Source: Theocolax elegans (Eukaryota > Arthropoda > Insecta > Hymenoptera > Cerocephalidae). From it: 64,000 nt of DNA. Shown here in pieces: positions 10,621 through 22,215 of the stretch. Both the position numbers and the translations under genes were made by a program. The notes under the pieces are model-generated. The model ran no database searches. It worked only from the letters and a program-made list of their open reading frames with translations, and was not told the DNA's origin. Each line of letters opens with the position of its first letter. Position 1 is the stretch's first letter. The stretch spans positions 21,889,365 through 21,953,364 of the forward strand of contig CM047431.1 in NCBI GenBank assembly GCA_026168455.1. The letters are read 5' to 3'.

Positions 10621-12491
10621 CGGAGAGGTTCTATTGCCTCGTTTGGAGCTTTCAGCTGCTCACCTGCTTACTCGACTTGTAAAGTAAGTACAATCATTGT
10701 TAGAATTGGGTGAGTCTGCCTGTCACTTGTGGTCTGACTCAACGATCACTCTCTCTTGGATTCGAGGTTACCCTATTCAATGGAAAACATACGTGTCAAA
10801 CAGGGTATTAGAGATTCAGACGACCTTGCCTCAAGCATGCTGGCACCACGTTCCTAGTTAGGAGGATCCAGTTGATTTGGCATCTCTAGGCACCGCAGCT
10901 CAATAATTAATCTCGTCTTCTTTATGGACAAATGGACCTGGCTATCTTACGTCATCTACATACTCCTGGTCTCAAAACTCAAACTTTTCGGTACGCACGG
11001 ATTGCCCTGAAGTTTGATCTATAACAAGTCTCACATCAAACTTAACTCAACATCAGGAAATGAATTACTCTTAAAATTCTCATCGTTAAATCATTTGTTA
11101 TGTGTTACCGCAAGATGCCTAGAGTTTATACACAAAATCAATAGACAAATTACACTAAATTAAAAATATAATCTTTCTCGCCCAGGCAAAAGTTTTCAAA
11201 TTAATATTGAATTTTGTCGGTCTTGCTGAGCTAACGTCTAACGACTCTAAGAACTCTAAGTTGCTCGCTCGAAAAGGCACGACAATTCGCCGCGTATCAA
11301 TCCCGAGGACAACATTATGAAGGCCACAAGCTGCCAGACATAAACCAAAAGAAGAAGCAAATAAAATACTAAGTAATAAAATTGAAAATATTTTAATGAG
11401 AAAGAAAGAAATTTTAACTCTATGTGTTTCGTCTTGGGACGTCTGCCAGAACTCATCAGTGGGGCGCAGACGGTCCCTGCCCCAGACACACAAGACAATA
11501 TTATTGAATCAAAATAATGATAAACTTAAAAGTTTGGTATCGTAAGAACGAATGAACGGAGCCTATATAAGTATACATAAGGTGGAAAATCTGATTGTGG
11601 ATGGAAAAGTGCCCCTAACATCAGAGTATGTACTATGGACATAATTTTAAACCAAAGTCCTGTTATTATTAAAAATATAATCTTTCTCGCCCAGGCAAAA
11701 GTTTTTAAATTAATATTGAATTTTGTCGGTCTTGCTGAGCTAACGTCTAACGACTCTAAGAACTCCAAGTTGCTCGCTCGAAAAGGCACGACAATTCGCC
11801 GCGTATCAATCCCGAGGACAACATTATGAAGGCCACAAGCCGCCAGACATAAACCCAAAAGAAGAAGCAAATAAAATACTAAGTAATAAAATTGAAAATG
11901 TTTTAATAAGAAAGAAAGAAATTTTAAGTCTATGTGTTTCGTCTTCGAGCAACTTGAGTTCTTAGAGTCGTTAGACGTTAGCTCAGCAAGACCGACAAAA
12001 TTCAATATTAATTTAAAAAATTACACTAAAGTTACTGCATATCGTGGCATCAAATCCACGCATCGTGGAATTGACTTCGAGTATACTCCTCAATACGCTC
12101 AAAACTTTGTATCAATCGAACTCGAGTTTATTTTTCAAGGAGAAATTACGCATGTTATCCCATGCATCATTAATTCCAACAAAAGTTCTATTAGTCGTTT
12201 ATCACCATACCTCGATGATGACAGATTACTTTGAGTAGGTGGACGACTTCAACATTTTCTTTTACATTCTGATGAGAAAACACCCGATTATTCTGCATCA
12301 TCGTCACGTTTGTTACTTTTACTAGTACGAAACGTTTACCGCCAAAACATTTCACGGAGGAACACAAACCACACTCAATTATATTAGGCAGAATTTTGGA
12401 TAACTCGTGGAAGACAACTATGGCAGATTACCTAAATCACGAGTACAAACATCAAGACCGTTTCTGCTCACAGGTGTAGATTACGCTGGAC
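10621..12491 (+). pseudogene. Pao/BEL RNase H-integrase, duplicated copy (unit 2)
   Basis: Near-identical duplicate of 7846-9721: RNase H at 10621-11146, the 860-bp insertion at 11160-12017 with its 13-bp duplication at 11147-11159 and 12018-12030, and the integrase zinc-binding region at 12031-12491. It differs from unit 1 mainly by single-base insertions and deletions, for example in runs of G, A and C, which shift the frames further. The upstream GC-rich insert (about 9870-10520) and MITE remnant belong to the same unit. Confidence 0.85.
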
Positions 12492-12719
12492 CAGGGTTGC
12501 AAAAATTGTAATTGCGAGAAAATTTAATTAGTAATTACTTTTTGGCTTATTAATTTAACTCCATATTAATTCGAAATTACTTTTATACTGAGTAATTAAA
12601 CTTTTTTTAATTAATAATTACTTATGTACTGAGTAATTAAACTTTTTTTAATTAATAATTACTTATGTACTGAGTAATTAAACTTTTTTTAATTAATATT
12701 ACTTTGGGACTGAGTAATT
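12492..12719. mobile_element. Left arm of hAT-like MITE (unit 2)
   Basis: Begins with the CAGGGTTGCAAA terminus and continues into the internal TACTGAGTAATTAAACTTT subrepeats also seen from 15058. It is interrupted at AATT (12716-12719) by an LTR beginning TGTGATGCTAG. Confidence 0.75.
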
Positions 12720-13538
12720 TGTGATGCTAGTTTTAATTTAAATAACACAAAAATATTATGTAATAAAATTATATCCGGATTCCCAACATCATCGAAAGAA
12801 AACAAGTATTAGTTTATTAGTCCTGATTACCCGGTGGACTCACCCAGAGGAAGTTCCGTTGAATAAATAATAGTTCCGGATAACTATAAACCGCGTAACG
12901 AATATTAACACCCTTAACAAAATTTAGATATAACTAATTATATTACGGGATCTAATATAGATCCCGTGGCACCACTAACCACGAGAGAGAGAACGTTACT
13001 TTATAAATAATTTAATTTAATAAGGAAAAAAAACGCGCACTGAGTTTATCCTTATTGTCCCCACTAAATAGATCAATTATTATTTTAATAATTAAAATAA
13101 CTCACCAATTCGATGAAACGAAATCAATAAGATAATTAATATAATATAAATAATATCTAAATATACTCCTTGGATGCTATTCCGTTTGAAATTATATATA
13201 TCTATCTGTATAAATTGTGAGTAATTATTCCTCCTATGAAAGTGATTGATCTACGGATACTCCTTAATCCTTCTTATACAAAAATAAATCCTCCCTTATA
13301 ATATTCTGATTCTGCGATCGATAGAATCAAAATATAGGAAAACACCTGTACTTTTCGGTGGGTAGAATCAGAATATAGAAGAAATACTCTACTACTCGGT
13401 AGGTAGAATCAGAATGGCGATGATCCGTTTTTCCGAGTCACGCCAAACTTCTTCCCCGATTTCTATCTCCCTCAATCTCCTAATATCCCTATCTGTTCTC
13501 TCTCTCGTTACCTGCGAGGATACGGCAATATTATAATT
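12720..13538 (+). mobile_element. Left part of an LTR inserted in the hAT-like MITE
   Basis: Starts TGTGATGCTAG after AATT. The matching right end, CTACAACA followed by AATT, lies at 16733-16744, so TG...CA termini with a 4-bp target duplication are visible although rearrangement separates them by 4 kb. The segment 13101-13538 is repeated at 15895-16320. No coding region. An internal hairpin, ACGGGATCTA/TAGATCCCGT, lies near 12945-12967. The orientation is arbitrary. Confidence 0.6.
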
Positions 13539-15057
13539 CTCAAACTTTTCGGTACGCACGGATTGCCCTGAAGTTTGATCTATAACAAGTCTCACATCAA
13601 ACTTAACTCAACATCAGGAAAATGAATTACTCTTAAAATTCTCATCGTTAAATCATTTGTTATGTGTTACCGCAAGATGCCTAGAGTTTATACACAAAAT
13701 CAATAGACAAATTACACTAAATTAAAAATATAATCTTTCTCGCCCAGGCAAAAGTTTTCAAATTAATATTGAATTTTGTCGGTCTTGCTGAGCTAACGTC
13801 TAACGACTCTAAGAACTCTAAGTTGCTCGCTCGAAAAGGCACGACAATTCGCCGCGTATCAATCCCGAGGACAACATTATGAAGGCCACAAGCTGCCAGA
13901 CATAAACCAAAAGAAGAAGCAAATAAAATACTAAGTAATAAAATTGAAAATATTTTAATGAGAAAGAAAGAAATTTTAAACTCTATGTGTTTCGTCTTGG
14001 GGACCGTCTGCCAGAACTCATCAGTGGGGCGCAGACGGTCCCTGCCCCAGACACACAAGACAATATTATTGAATCAAATAATGATAAACTTAAAGTTTGG
14101 TATCGTAAGAACGAATGAACGGAGCCTATATAAGTATACATAAGGTGGAAAATCTGATTGTGGATGGAAAAGTGCCCCCTAACATCAGAGTATGTACTAT
14201 GGACATAATTTTAAACCAAAGTCCTGTTATTATTAAAAATATAATCTTTCTCGCCCAGGCAAAAGTTTTTAAATTAATATTGAATTTTGTCGGTCTTGCT
14301 GAGCTAACGTCTAACGACTCTAAGAACTCCAAGTTGCTCGCTCGAAAAGGCACGACAATTCGCCGCGTATCAATCCCGAGGACAACATTATGAAGGCCAC
14401 AAGCCGCCAGACATAAACCAAAAGAAGAAGCAAATAAAATACTAAGTAATAAAATTGAAAATGTTTTAATAAGAAAGAAAGAAATTTTAAGTCTATGTGT
14501 TTCGTCTTCGAGCAACTTGGAGTTCTTAGAGTCGTTAGACGTTAGCTCAGCAAGACCGACAAAATTCAATATTAATTTAAAAAATTACACTAAAGTTACT
14601 GCATATCGTGGCATCAAATCCACGCATCGTGGAATTGACTTCGAGTATACTCCTCAATACGCTCAAACTTTGTATCAATCGAACTCGAGTTTTATTTTTC
14701 AAGGAGAAATTACGCATGTTATCCCATGCATCATTAATTCCAAACAAAAGTTCTATTAGTCGTTTATCACCATACCTCGATGATGACAGATTACTTTGAG
14801 TAGGTGGACGACTTCAACATTTTCTTTTACATTCTGATGAGAAACACCCGATTATTCTGCCATCATCGTCACGTTTGTTACTTTTACTAGTACGAAACGT
14901 TTACGCCAAAACATTTCACGGAGGAACACAAACCACACTCAATTATATTAGGCAGAAATTTTGGATAACTCGTGGAAGACAACTATGGCAGATTTACCTA
15001 AATCACGAGTACAACCATCAAGACCGTTTCTGCTCACAGGTGTAGATTACGCTGGAC
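13539..15057 (+). pseudogene. Pao/BEL RNase H end and integrase, third copy (unit 3)
   Basis: Begins abruptly at CAAACTTTTCGGTACGCACGG, the sequence found at 8206 and 10973, joined to LTR sequence. It carries the 860-bp insertion at 13722-14581 (13-bp duplications at 13709-13721 and 14582-14594) and the integrase HHCC region up to the DYAG motif at 15057. It ends at the same MITE insertion site as the other copies. This is the copy whose integrase is continued at 17508. It is closer to unit 1 than to unit 2 in indel pattern. Confidence 0.85.
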
Positions 15058-17507
15058 CAGGGTTGCAAAAATTGTAATTGCGAGAAAATTTAATTAGTAA
15101 TTACTTTTTGGCTTATTAATTTAACTCCATATTAATTCGAAATTACTTTTATACTGAGTAATTAAACTTTTTTTAATTAATAATTACTTATGTACTGAGT
15201 AATTAAACTTTATTTTAATTATTAATTACTTTTGTACTTAGTAATTAAACTTTTTTTAATTAATAATTACTTTGGGACTGAGTAATTAAACTTTATTTTA
15301 ATTATTAATTACTTTTGTACTGAGTAATTAAACTTTAATTTAATTCTTAATTACTTATGTACTGAGTAATTAAACTTTATTTTAATTATTAATTACTTTT
15401 CTACTTAGTAATTAAACTTTTTTTTAATTAATAATAACTTTGGGACTGAGAAATTAAACTTTATTTTAATTATTAATTACTTTTATACTGAGTAATTAAA
15501 CTATTTTTTAATTAATAAATACTTTAGGACTGAGTATTTCAACCTTAATAATTAATAATTAATAATTACATTTGAAATGAACTGTCCAGAAGCGTGGCAA
15601 TCGAAAAAAGCCTCTCTACTGGAGCGGATGATGGTAAAGCAGTATTTAATTTTAAGAATAACTCAAAAACTGATGGGTAATCCTTACTCAGTGAAAAGTA
15701 ATTAATAATTAAAATAAAGTTTAATTACTCAGTACATAAGTAATTAAGAATTAAAATAAAGTTTAATTACTTAGTACAAAAGTAATTAGTAATTAAAATA
15801 AAGTTTAATTAATCAGTCCCAAAGGTATATTAATTAAAAAAAAGTTTAATTACTTAGTACAAAAGTAATTAATAATTAAAATAACTCACCAATTCGATGA
15901 AACGAAATCAATAAGATAATTAATATAATATAAATAATATCTAAATATACTCCTTGGATGCTATTCCGTTTGGAAATTTATATATATCTATCTGTATAAA
16001 TTGTGAGTAATTATTCCTCCTATGAAAGTGATTGATCTACGGATACTCCTTAATCTCTTCTTATACAAAAATAAATCCTCCCTTATATATTCTGCGATCG
16101 ATAGAATCAAAATATAGGAAAACACTGTACTTTTCGGTGGGTAGAATCGAATATAGAAGAAATACTCTACTACTCGGTAGGTAGAATCAGAATGGCGATG
16201 ATCCGTTTTTCCGAGTCACGCCAAACTTCTTCCCCGATTTTCTATCTCCCTCAATATCCTAATATCCCTATCTGTTCTCTCTCTCGTTACCTGCGAGGGA
16301 TACGGCAATATTATAATTCTCCAACCCTTCCGTATCCGTCACAGGTGTAATAAAGCTACCCGTATTTACCCCACTAAATAAAAATGACAACTAATTTGCA
16401 TAAGTTATCATTGTCCCAACTAGTATTTCGACTTTCCGTATTTAAGGTAATTCATCATTACGTAAAAACTGTTATATTACCATACGTACTTACTCAATAT
16501 TCATGAGTCGGTTAATTACAAGTAATTAATTCGACTATAACGTTCCCCCACTGCTCCTCGTATATTTGCGGCGATCCCCGTTGATACGAAGCGGACGGTT
16601 GTCTTAATTAATCGATTCAGAGGGGCACTGAGGGGGCCGGCGTAAACGTGCTGGACTTCCCGGTGGCATTAAATGCGGAACAGTATGGATTCCGGGATGG
16701 TCTCGCATTGATGCACCCAAGTCCTAACCTGGCTACAACAAATTAAACTTTATTTTAATTATTACATTACTTTTGTAATGAGTAATTAAACTTTAATTTA
16801 ATTCTTAATTACTTATGTACTGAGTAATTAAACTTTATTTTAATTATTAATTACTTTTCTACTTAGTAATTAAACTTTTTTTTAATTAATAATAACTTTG
16901 GGACTGAGAAATTAAACTTTATTTTAATTATTAATTACTTTTATACTGAGTAATTAAACTATTTTTTAATTAATAAATACTTTAGGACTGAGTATTTCAA
17001 CCTTAATAATTAATAATTAATAATTACATTTGAAATGAACTGTCCAGAAGCGTGGCAATCGAAAAAAGCCTCTCTACTGGAGCGGATGATGGTAAAGCAG
17101 TATTTAATTTTAAGAATAACTCAAAAACTGATGGGTAATCCTTACTCAGTGAAAAGTAATTAATAATTAAAATAAAGTTTAATTACTCAGTACATAAGTA
17201 ATTAAGAATTAAAATAAAGTTTAATTACTTAGTACAAAAGTAATTAGTAATTAAAATAAAGTTTAATTAATCAGTCCCAAAGGTATATTAATTAAAAAAA
17301 AGTTTAATTACTAAGTACAAAAGTAATTAATAATTAAAATAAAGTTTAATTACTCAGTACATAAGTAATTATTAATTAAAAAAAAGTTTAATTACTCAGT
17401 ATAAAAGTAATTAAGAATTAAAAAAAAGTTTAATTAGTCAGTACAAAAGTAATTTCTAATTAATGTAGGAATTGAATTAGAAAAGTAATTAAATATTTGC
17501 AACCCTG
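15058..17507. mobile_element. hAT-like foldback MITE with 8-bp target duplication
   Basis: Termini CAGGGTTGCAAA (15058) and TTTGCAACCCTG (17507) are perfect 12-bp inverted repeats. The flanks CGCTGGAC at 15050-15057 and 17508-17515 are an 8-bp target duplication, the hallmark of hAT elements. Long arms are made of inverted subrepeats: AGTAATTAAACTTT on the left, AAAGTTTAATTACT on the right. A unique core near 15590-15690 reads GAACTGTCCAGAAGCGTGG. The core and right arm occur twice (15325-15890 and 16790-17340) because an LTR and a local duplication lie inside. No transposase frame. Confidence 0.85.
15895..16740 (+). mobile_element. Right part of the LTR inserted in the hAT-like MITE
   Basis: The left 430 bp duplicate 13101-13538; the remainder is found only here and ends GGCTACAACA, followed by AATT at 16741-16744. 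The joint at about 15895 falls in AATAATTAAAATAA, a sequence common to the MITE arm and the LTR, which suggests recombination through that homology. Adding both parts without overlap gives an LTR of roughly 1.2 kb. Confidence 0.6.
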
Positions 17508-18462
17508 CGCTGGACCTATCAACTTGAAGTGCTCTAAAGGAAAAGGCAAAAAATCCTAGAAAGGATATATCGCAGTGTTTGTTTGCTTTACGACACGTGC
17601 TGTCTATCTTGATGGTGCCTCAGGTTACTCTACCGATGATTTTTTACATGTTTTACGTTTTTATATGTTTTTAGATTTACCGCACATCGAGGAATTTGAG
17701 TAACTTTATCAAGTGATTACGATACCAATTTCATCGATGCAGATCGAGAACTTCGAAACCTTTTTGAGACAGCACGACTTCAAAATCAAGATATCGATCG
17801 TAAATTAGCAAATGATGGAATTCAATGGCGACTCGACCGCCCTTCTGCTCCTCGTTTTGGAGGATTGTGGGAAGCGGTGGTTAAATCGGTGAAATTCCAC
17901 CTTGAAAGAGTCGTAGATGAATCTATATTGACATTTGAGGAAATGAGTACCGTACTTTCTCAAATAGAGGCCTGCCTAACCTCAAGGCTACTGCAACCTC
18001 TCACCGATGATCCATCAGATCTCTCTGTTCTAACGCCAGCACATTTTCTCATCGGAGATGCTCTCACAACCGTACCAGAACCATCAACGGTAGACATCGC
18101 AACACCACGATTCGCGTTATAAATTGCTTCGACAAATGTATGAGCATTTTTGGGTAAGATGGTTCACAAAATACCTTTAAGAGTTGCAGCAAAGACCAAA
18201 ATGGCGTGCACAACAATCTAACGTCGAACCTGGAAAATTGTGCCTCACACGCACATACCTCATGCCTCCATGGAAATGGCAGTTTGCACGAATTATCGAA
18301 ACTTTGCCTGGTAAGGGTGAACCCGTGCGAGTTGTTAAACTCAAAATAGCCACATCAACGCTCACTCAGACAATATCAAAGATCAGTATGCTGCCTTTTC
18401 AACAAGAAATCGATAATTCACCAGGGATCGGCGAAGGTGGACGGGATGTTCCGAAAATATAA
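17508..18462 (+). pseudogene. Pao/BEL integrase catalytic core and C-terminus
   Basis: Continues integrase after the MITE. GYIAVFVCFTTRAVYLDGAS is the core strand; then, in a shifted frame, SDYDTNFIDADRELRNLF holds the second catalytic Asp. IQWRLDRPSAPRFGGLWEAV contains the third acidic residue (Glu in LWEA). Then come LTFEEMSTVLSQIEACLTSR and LTPAHFLIGDALTTVPEP, the typical Pao integrase C-terminal part, and a tail with WQFARIIETLPGKGEPVRVV. All three DDE residues are visible, but stops and at least two frameshifts break the frame. The frame ends at the stop near 18462. Confidence 0.9.
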
Positions 18463-19260
18463 ACTTAAATTAAGATATTACTTACATTGTTCACGCGCAC
18501 ACATATACAACGTTTGATTTTCTCTCAGACCATAATCGACCGCGAACGTAAACACACGTAAACTTTTGTAAAAAACATCGTGTACATCGCCTTAAGGGCA
18601 TAATAATTCTTTGTACAGTTAGTTATAATATAGACATTTAAGTGTGTGACAATTGTGCAGTGAATTATTCCTCGATGCACCTATAAGTCTCATCTACTTC
18701 TCTCTCCCAACACTTGTCTTTCCCATAAAATCCCAGTCTTCTCGTAACATTTTCTTGTTCTTCGAGCCGAATGGGATAAAACTCCGGACTATCAACGTGA
18801 CTTGGGAATTTCACAAGGCAAGTTTTTTTATTGTTTATAAGTGCATCTATGCAATTGTCAACGATTGCATGAAAGACAGTATACAAGTTTTACATCACGA
18901 AGTCAAACTCAAGAGGTATCAATGAATCAACTCAGAAAAAATCAAGGAATTTAACTGTAAAAGTGGTATATTTTTCGGTTAAGTGACTCGTGTGCAATAA
19001 TCAATCGAAAAACTGGGAATCAAAGTTTTATTTCTAGTGCTTATGTTGCACTAATGCTATCTAACTTGTAAGGTGTTTACAAGGGTAACGAAAATCTAGT
19101 GTGTGTGTTTACGTACGGTCATTGACTCTTATAGACTCTAACTCTGTTGCTTTTCTCGATCGAATATTGGAATTTAACGTCGATCAAGACACGTTAAATT
19201 TCTCAAGTGATTTTCTCGTACAATTTTATCGATTTAAAGACAATTTAACTTTTGCTAAAT
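18463..19260 (+). mobile_element. Pao/BEL LTR and leader between int end and gag start
   Basis: Occupies the interval between the end of Pao pol and the ATG of a Pao gag, both on the plus strand. The position implies a shared LTR plus 5' leader joining two head-to-tail Pao copies. I could not fix exact LTR ends or a primer binding site. Short open frames here have no recognisable domain. Confidence 0.5.
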
Positions 19261-20052
19261 ATGTCGATTCAAGATTTGATCGCCGCTTAAACAGGCTGTG
19301 TTAGAGCAATACCACGCGCGTTTGTGAATTTAAAAAAGAAAGGTACACCAAGACAGGGTACAATTGAAGCGCGAAGAAATGCTATGCGATCGAAATATAA
19401 CTCGTATTTGATGCATCATAAGGACACTCTCACGATTAAAACAAAGGCATTTATTTAGACGAAGATGCAAGATGCCTTGAAAATAAGTAGCAACGATCGA
19501 CATCAAGGGTCGGTAATGCAGGAACTTACCCTGCCGGCTTTTCTCGTAAATTGCCTGCTATTGAATTGCCAACGTTGTCAGGCAAATACTGTGACTGGAC
19601 ATCGTTTAAGGATTTATTTCAATCTCTCATAGAAAATTGTGATAATTTATTGGACGTTGAACGCCTACATTATTTAAAGAATAGTCTTATTGGTGACGCA
19701 GCGAAACTCTCGGTCACCGAAGCGAAATAAACTCTCGAATCCCTACAGCGGCCCGTTCAGTACTGGGATGACATCTTAGTATATCTCGTGGTTCAACGAC
19801 TTGATTCACGCACTCGGGAAGATTGCTTTAGATAGATTTTTAAAACATCGTATCGAGACGCTTGAACTCGTGGAACCTGCCAAGTAGCCCACAAACTCGG
19901 ATAACGCACATTCTCAAAAGAAGACGATCGCTTATCCCGCGAAACCTTTGGCGGCAAATAATCGAGTTACATCTCATGCTACTGCTCAACAAGAACAACA
20001 TTGTTCTTTTTGCAAAGGACCTCATTTTATTACCTTGTGCAACAAGTACTTA
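19261..20052 (+). pseudogene. Pao/BEL gag, truncated
   Basis: The frame opens ATG-SIQDLIAA and, after a stop, TGCVRAIPRAF and KKKGTPRQGTIEARRNAM, a typical Pao gag N-terminus. KLPAIELPTLSGKYCDWTSF and then NLLDVERLHYLKNSLIGDAA are the conserved gag core. YWDDILVYLVVQRLDSRTRE follows, and CSFCKGPHFITLC near 20.0 kb is a CCHC-type zinc knuckle. Gag packages the element RNA. Several stops and frameshifts are present. Directly after the knuckle the sequence switches to a minus-strand Pao integrase, so protease and pol are missing from this copy. Confidence 0.88.
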
Positions 20053-22215
20053 AGAAATTAGCTGATGAATATTCAGATACAGCTTCAAGATAAATGGCGC
20101 GTGTAGTAAGACATACAAATACTGCTACATAGCTTTTGCAGAATTTCGTACCTCGTCAGTTTGAAAGTCGCATGAATATCGGACCGGCGTAGTTCACGCC
20201 AGTATGTAGGAATGGTCGAAATTGTTAAACTCGCTTGTAAGGCAAGTTTCCCATGAGTTGTGATGTAGGCTTTGGTTTTTATTTCCAATATTGATGGCAT
20301 TTAAAACCAAAAGATCTTATGAGTTGACGTCCCCGAATAATCCAAAATCTTTGTCTCAAAAAATTGAGCATCAACTGCGCACCTCTATGAAGCGTTTTTT
20401 CATTGGCGTCATAAATCAGCAGCCATGTTACGTACAAGTTGCGAGGCAAGATAATCGGGTGTATGTCGTCCGGATGCAAAAGAGAATTTTGGCAAACGTC
20501 CACCTACGCGCAGAAGTCCTTCTTCGTCGAGATATGGATTTAGTTTTAATAACGAGCTTTTTTTCGCTTATCGTATCGTTGATCTTGATGTATGTAATAT
20601 CCGATTCGAAATAGATTTGTTGAGCGTAGCCAATCCAGTGCTTCAATGCAGCATCGAGCACACTTTTTTTGAGTACACTGTACTTACGAAGTAACTCGTT
20701 GTTATGTGAACTGTAAAACATGAAGTTCCTCACCTCTCTGGGCAACTCTCTGAAGCGGTGGAATTAAAACTTCTCTGCCATTTTTGAGCAGATAATTTCA
20801 AAAACGATGGTGCGTACAGCCAGAGTTGAAAACCTGTAAGTTCTTGTGGAGAAACTTCTCTCGAAGCCAAGTCGGCAGGATTTTCCTTGCTTGCCACGTG
20901 TTGCCACGAGGCATCCGGTAGCACTGTTTGGATCTCTGCAACTCGGTTCGCCACGTAAGTCTTCCAGGTCGTCGGATGTTCTTCTAACCACGCTAATGTG
21001 ATAGTAGAATCAGACCAAAGGTGACATACCTTTGATTGTAGTGAGAGTGTTACTTGAACTCGCTTGATGAGTTGAGCGAGAATGAGTGCTTCAGAAAGTT
21101 CCAACCAAGGCAGTGAAACTTGCTTCATCGGAGCAACTTTTGATTTTGAAGACAATAAGATAGTGTTGGTGTTTTGCGCTGAGCCGATGGTTCGTAAGTA
21201 AACACACGTGGCGTATGCTCGTTTTGAGGCATCTGAAAAGCCGTGTAGTTCCATTAGATATTGCAATGTGCTACAGTTGAGTAAATTGCTCGATGAGTGC
21301 ATTGATTTGCAAATGAGTACATTTTGATTGTAGGTGAGGTGGCAATGGTTTGTCCCATTGTAGCTTACTAGGCCAAAGAGACTGCAGAAAAATTTTGAAT
21401 GAAACAGTGACTGATGTGATCCATCCCCATGGATTGTAGAGTTGCGAAATAATTGACAGCGCACTTCTTTTCGTGATTGTTTCGATGTATGAAATTTTGT
21501 TGAATTCGAATACAAATAAATCCTTAGTTGACTCCCAACTAACTCCTAGCATTCGAAAGGTATCTGAATCGTTCTTTTGTTGCAAGGTAAGTTTTTCTGC
21601 AGGTGCTAGGTTTTCCAGCGGCAAATTGTGGAGAATCTTTTGATTATTGGATGTCTATTTGCTGAGAGGGAAGCCGTCGGTCATGAGAAGTTGAAGTAAT
21701 TCTGACTTGAGTTGAAATGCCTCAGAAATAGTATCTGCTCCAGCAAATACATCGTCTACGTAACGATTTTCTCGCACGATTTCTGCAGCGCGAGGAAACT
21801 TGTTTTCCTCGTCGGAGGCGAGTTGCAACAGAGTACGAATAGCTTGGTATGGTGAACTTGCAAGTCCATACGTGACGGTAGTAAGTTGATATGCTGAGAT
21901 TGGCTTTTCTTGATTATCTCCCCAAAGAATTTGTTGAAACAGTTTATCTTCACCATCGATGCGAATTTGCGTAAACATCTGTTTGATGTCAGCAGAGAAT
22001 ACAAAACAATATTTGCGCCAACTAAGCAAAACATCGAAAATATCCAGTTGAAGGTTTGGCCCAGGATGTAGCCAATCGTTGAGTGACAGTCCATTAGAGA
22101 GTTTTACAGAGCCAGTGAAGACAACTCGTAATGTCGCCATTATGAGGCAGAAAAAACGAATTAGGTGAAGAACAATCCAATGTAACTTCTTTCATATGAG
22201 TTGAAGATAGATAAT
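20053..22215 (-). pseudogene. Second Pao/BEL pol: RT, RNase H, integrase (part)
   Basis: Minus-strand order from 22215 down: LRVVFTGSVKLSNGLSLNDW (RT), FSADIKQMFTQIRI, then RYVDDVFAG with the intact YVDD active site. LGVSWE...LYNPWGWITSVT is the connection. ELHGFSDASKRAYATCVY, CHLWSDSTITLAWLEEHP and VASKENPADLASR make up RNase H. HPIILPRN, then LHRGAQLMLNFLRQRFWIIR (integrase zinc domain), RPFLHTGVNYAGP and CLTTRAIYLEAVSEYSSA follow. RT, RNase H and integrase convert element RNA to integrated DNA. Frameshifts near 21640, 20740 and 20500 split it. It is diverged from the plus-strand Pao and meets it head-on at 20053. Confidence 0.92.

Larger units (their letters stand above)
6993..12543. repeat. 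Direct tandem duplication, two units of about 2.78 kb
   Basis: Unit 1 is about 6993-9773 and unit 2 about 9774-12543. The units are nearly identical apart from single-base indels and carry the same sequence of parts: MITE remnant, GC-rich insert, Pao RNase H, inserted element, Pao integrase, hAT-MITE tip. The joint at 9774 falls in GGCTT, shared by the MITE (6993) and the hAT-MITE (12544), so the duplication joined at microhomology. A third, partial unit begins near 13539. Confidence 0.85.
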
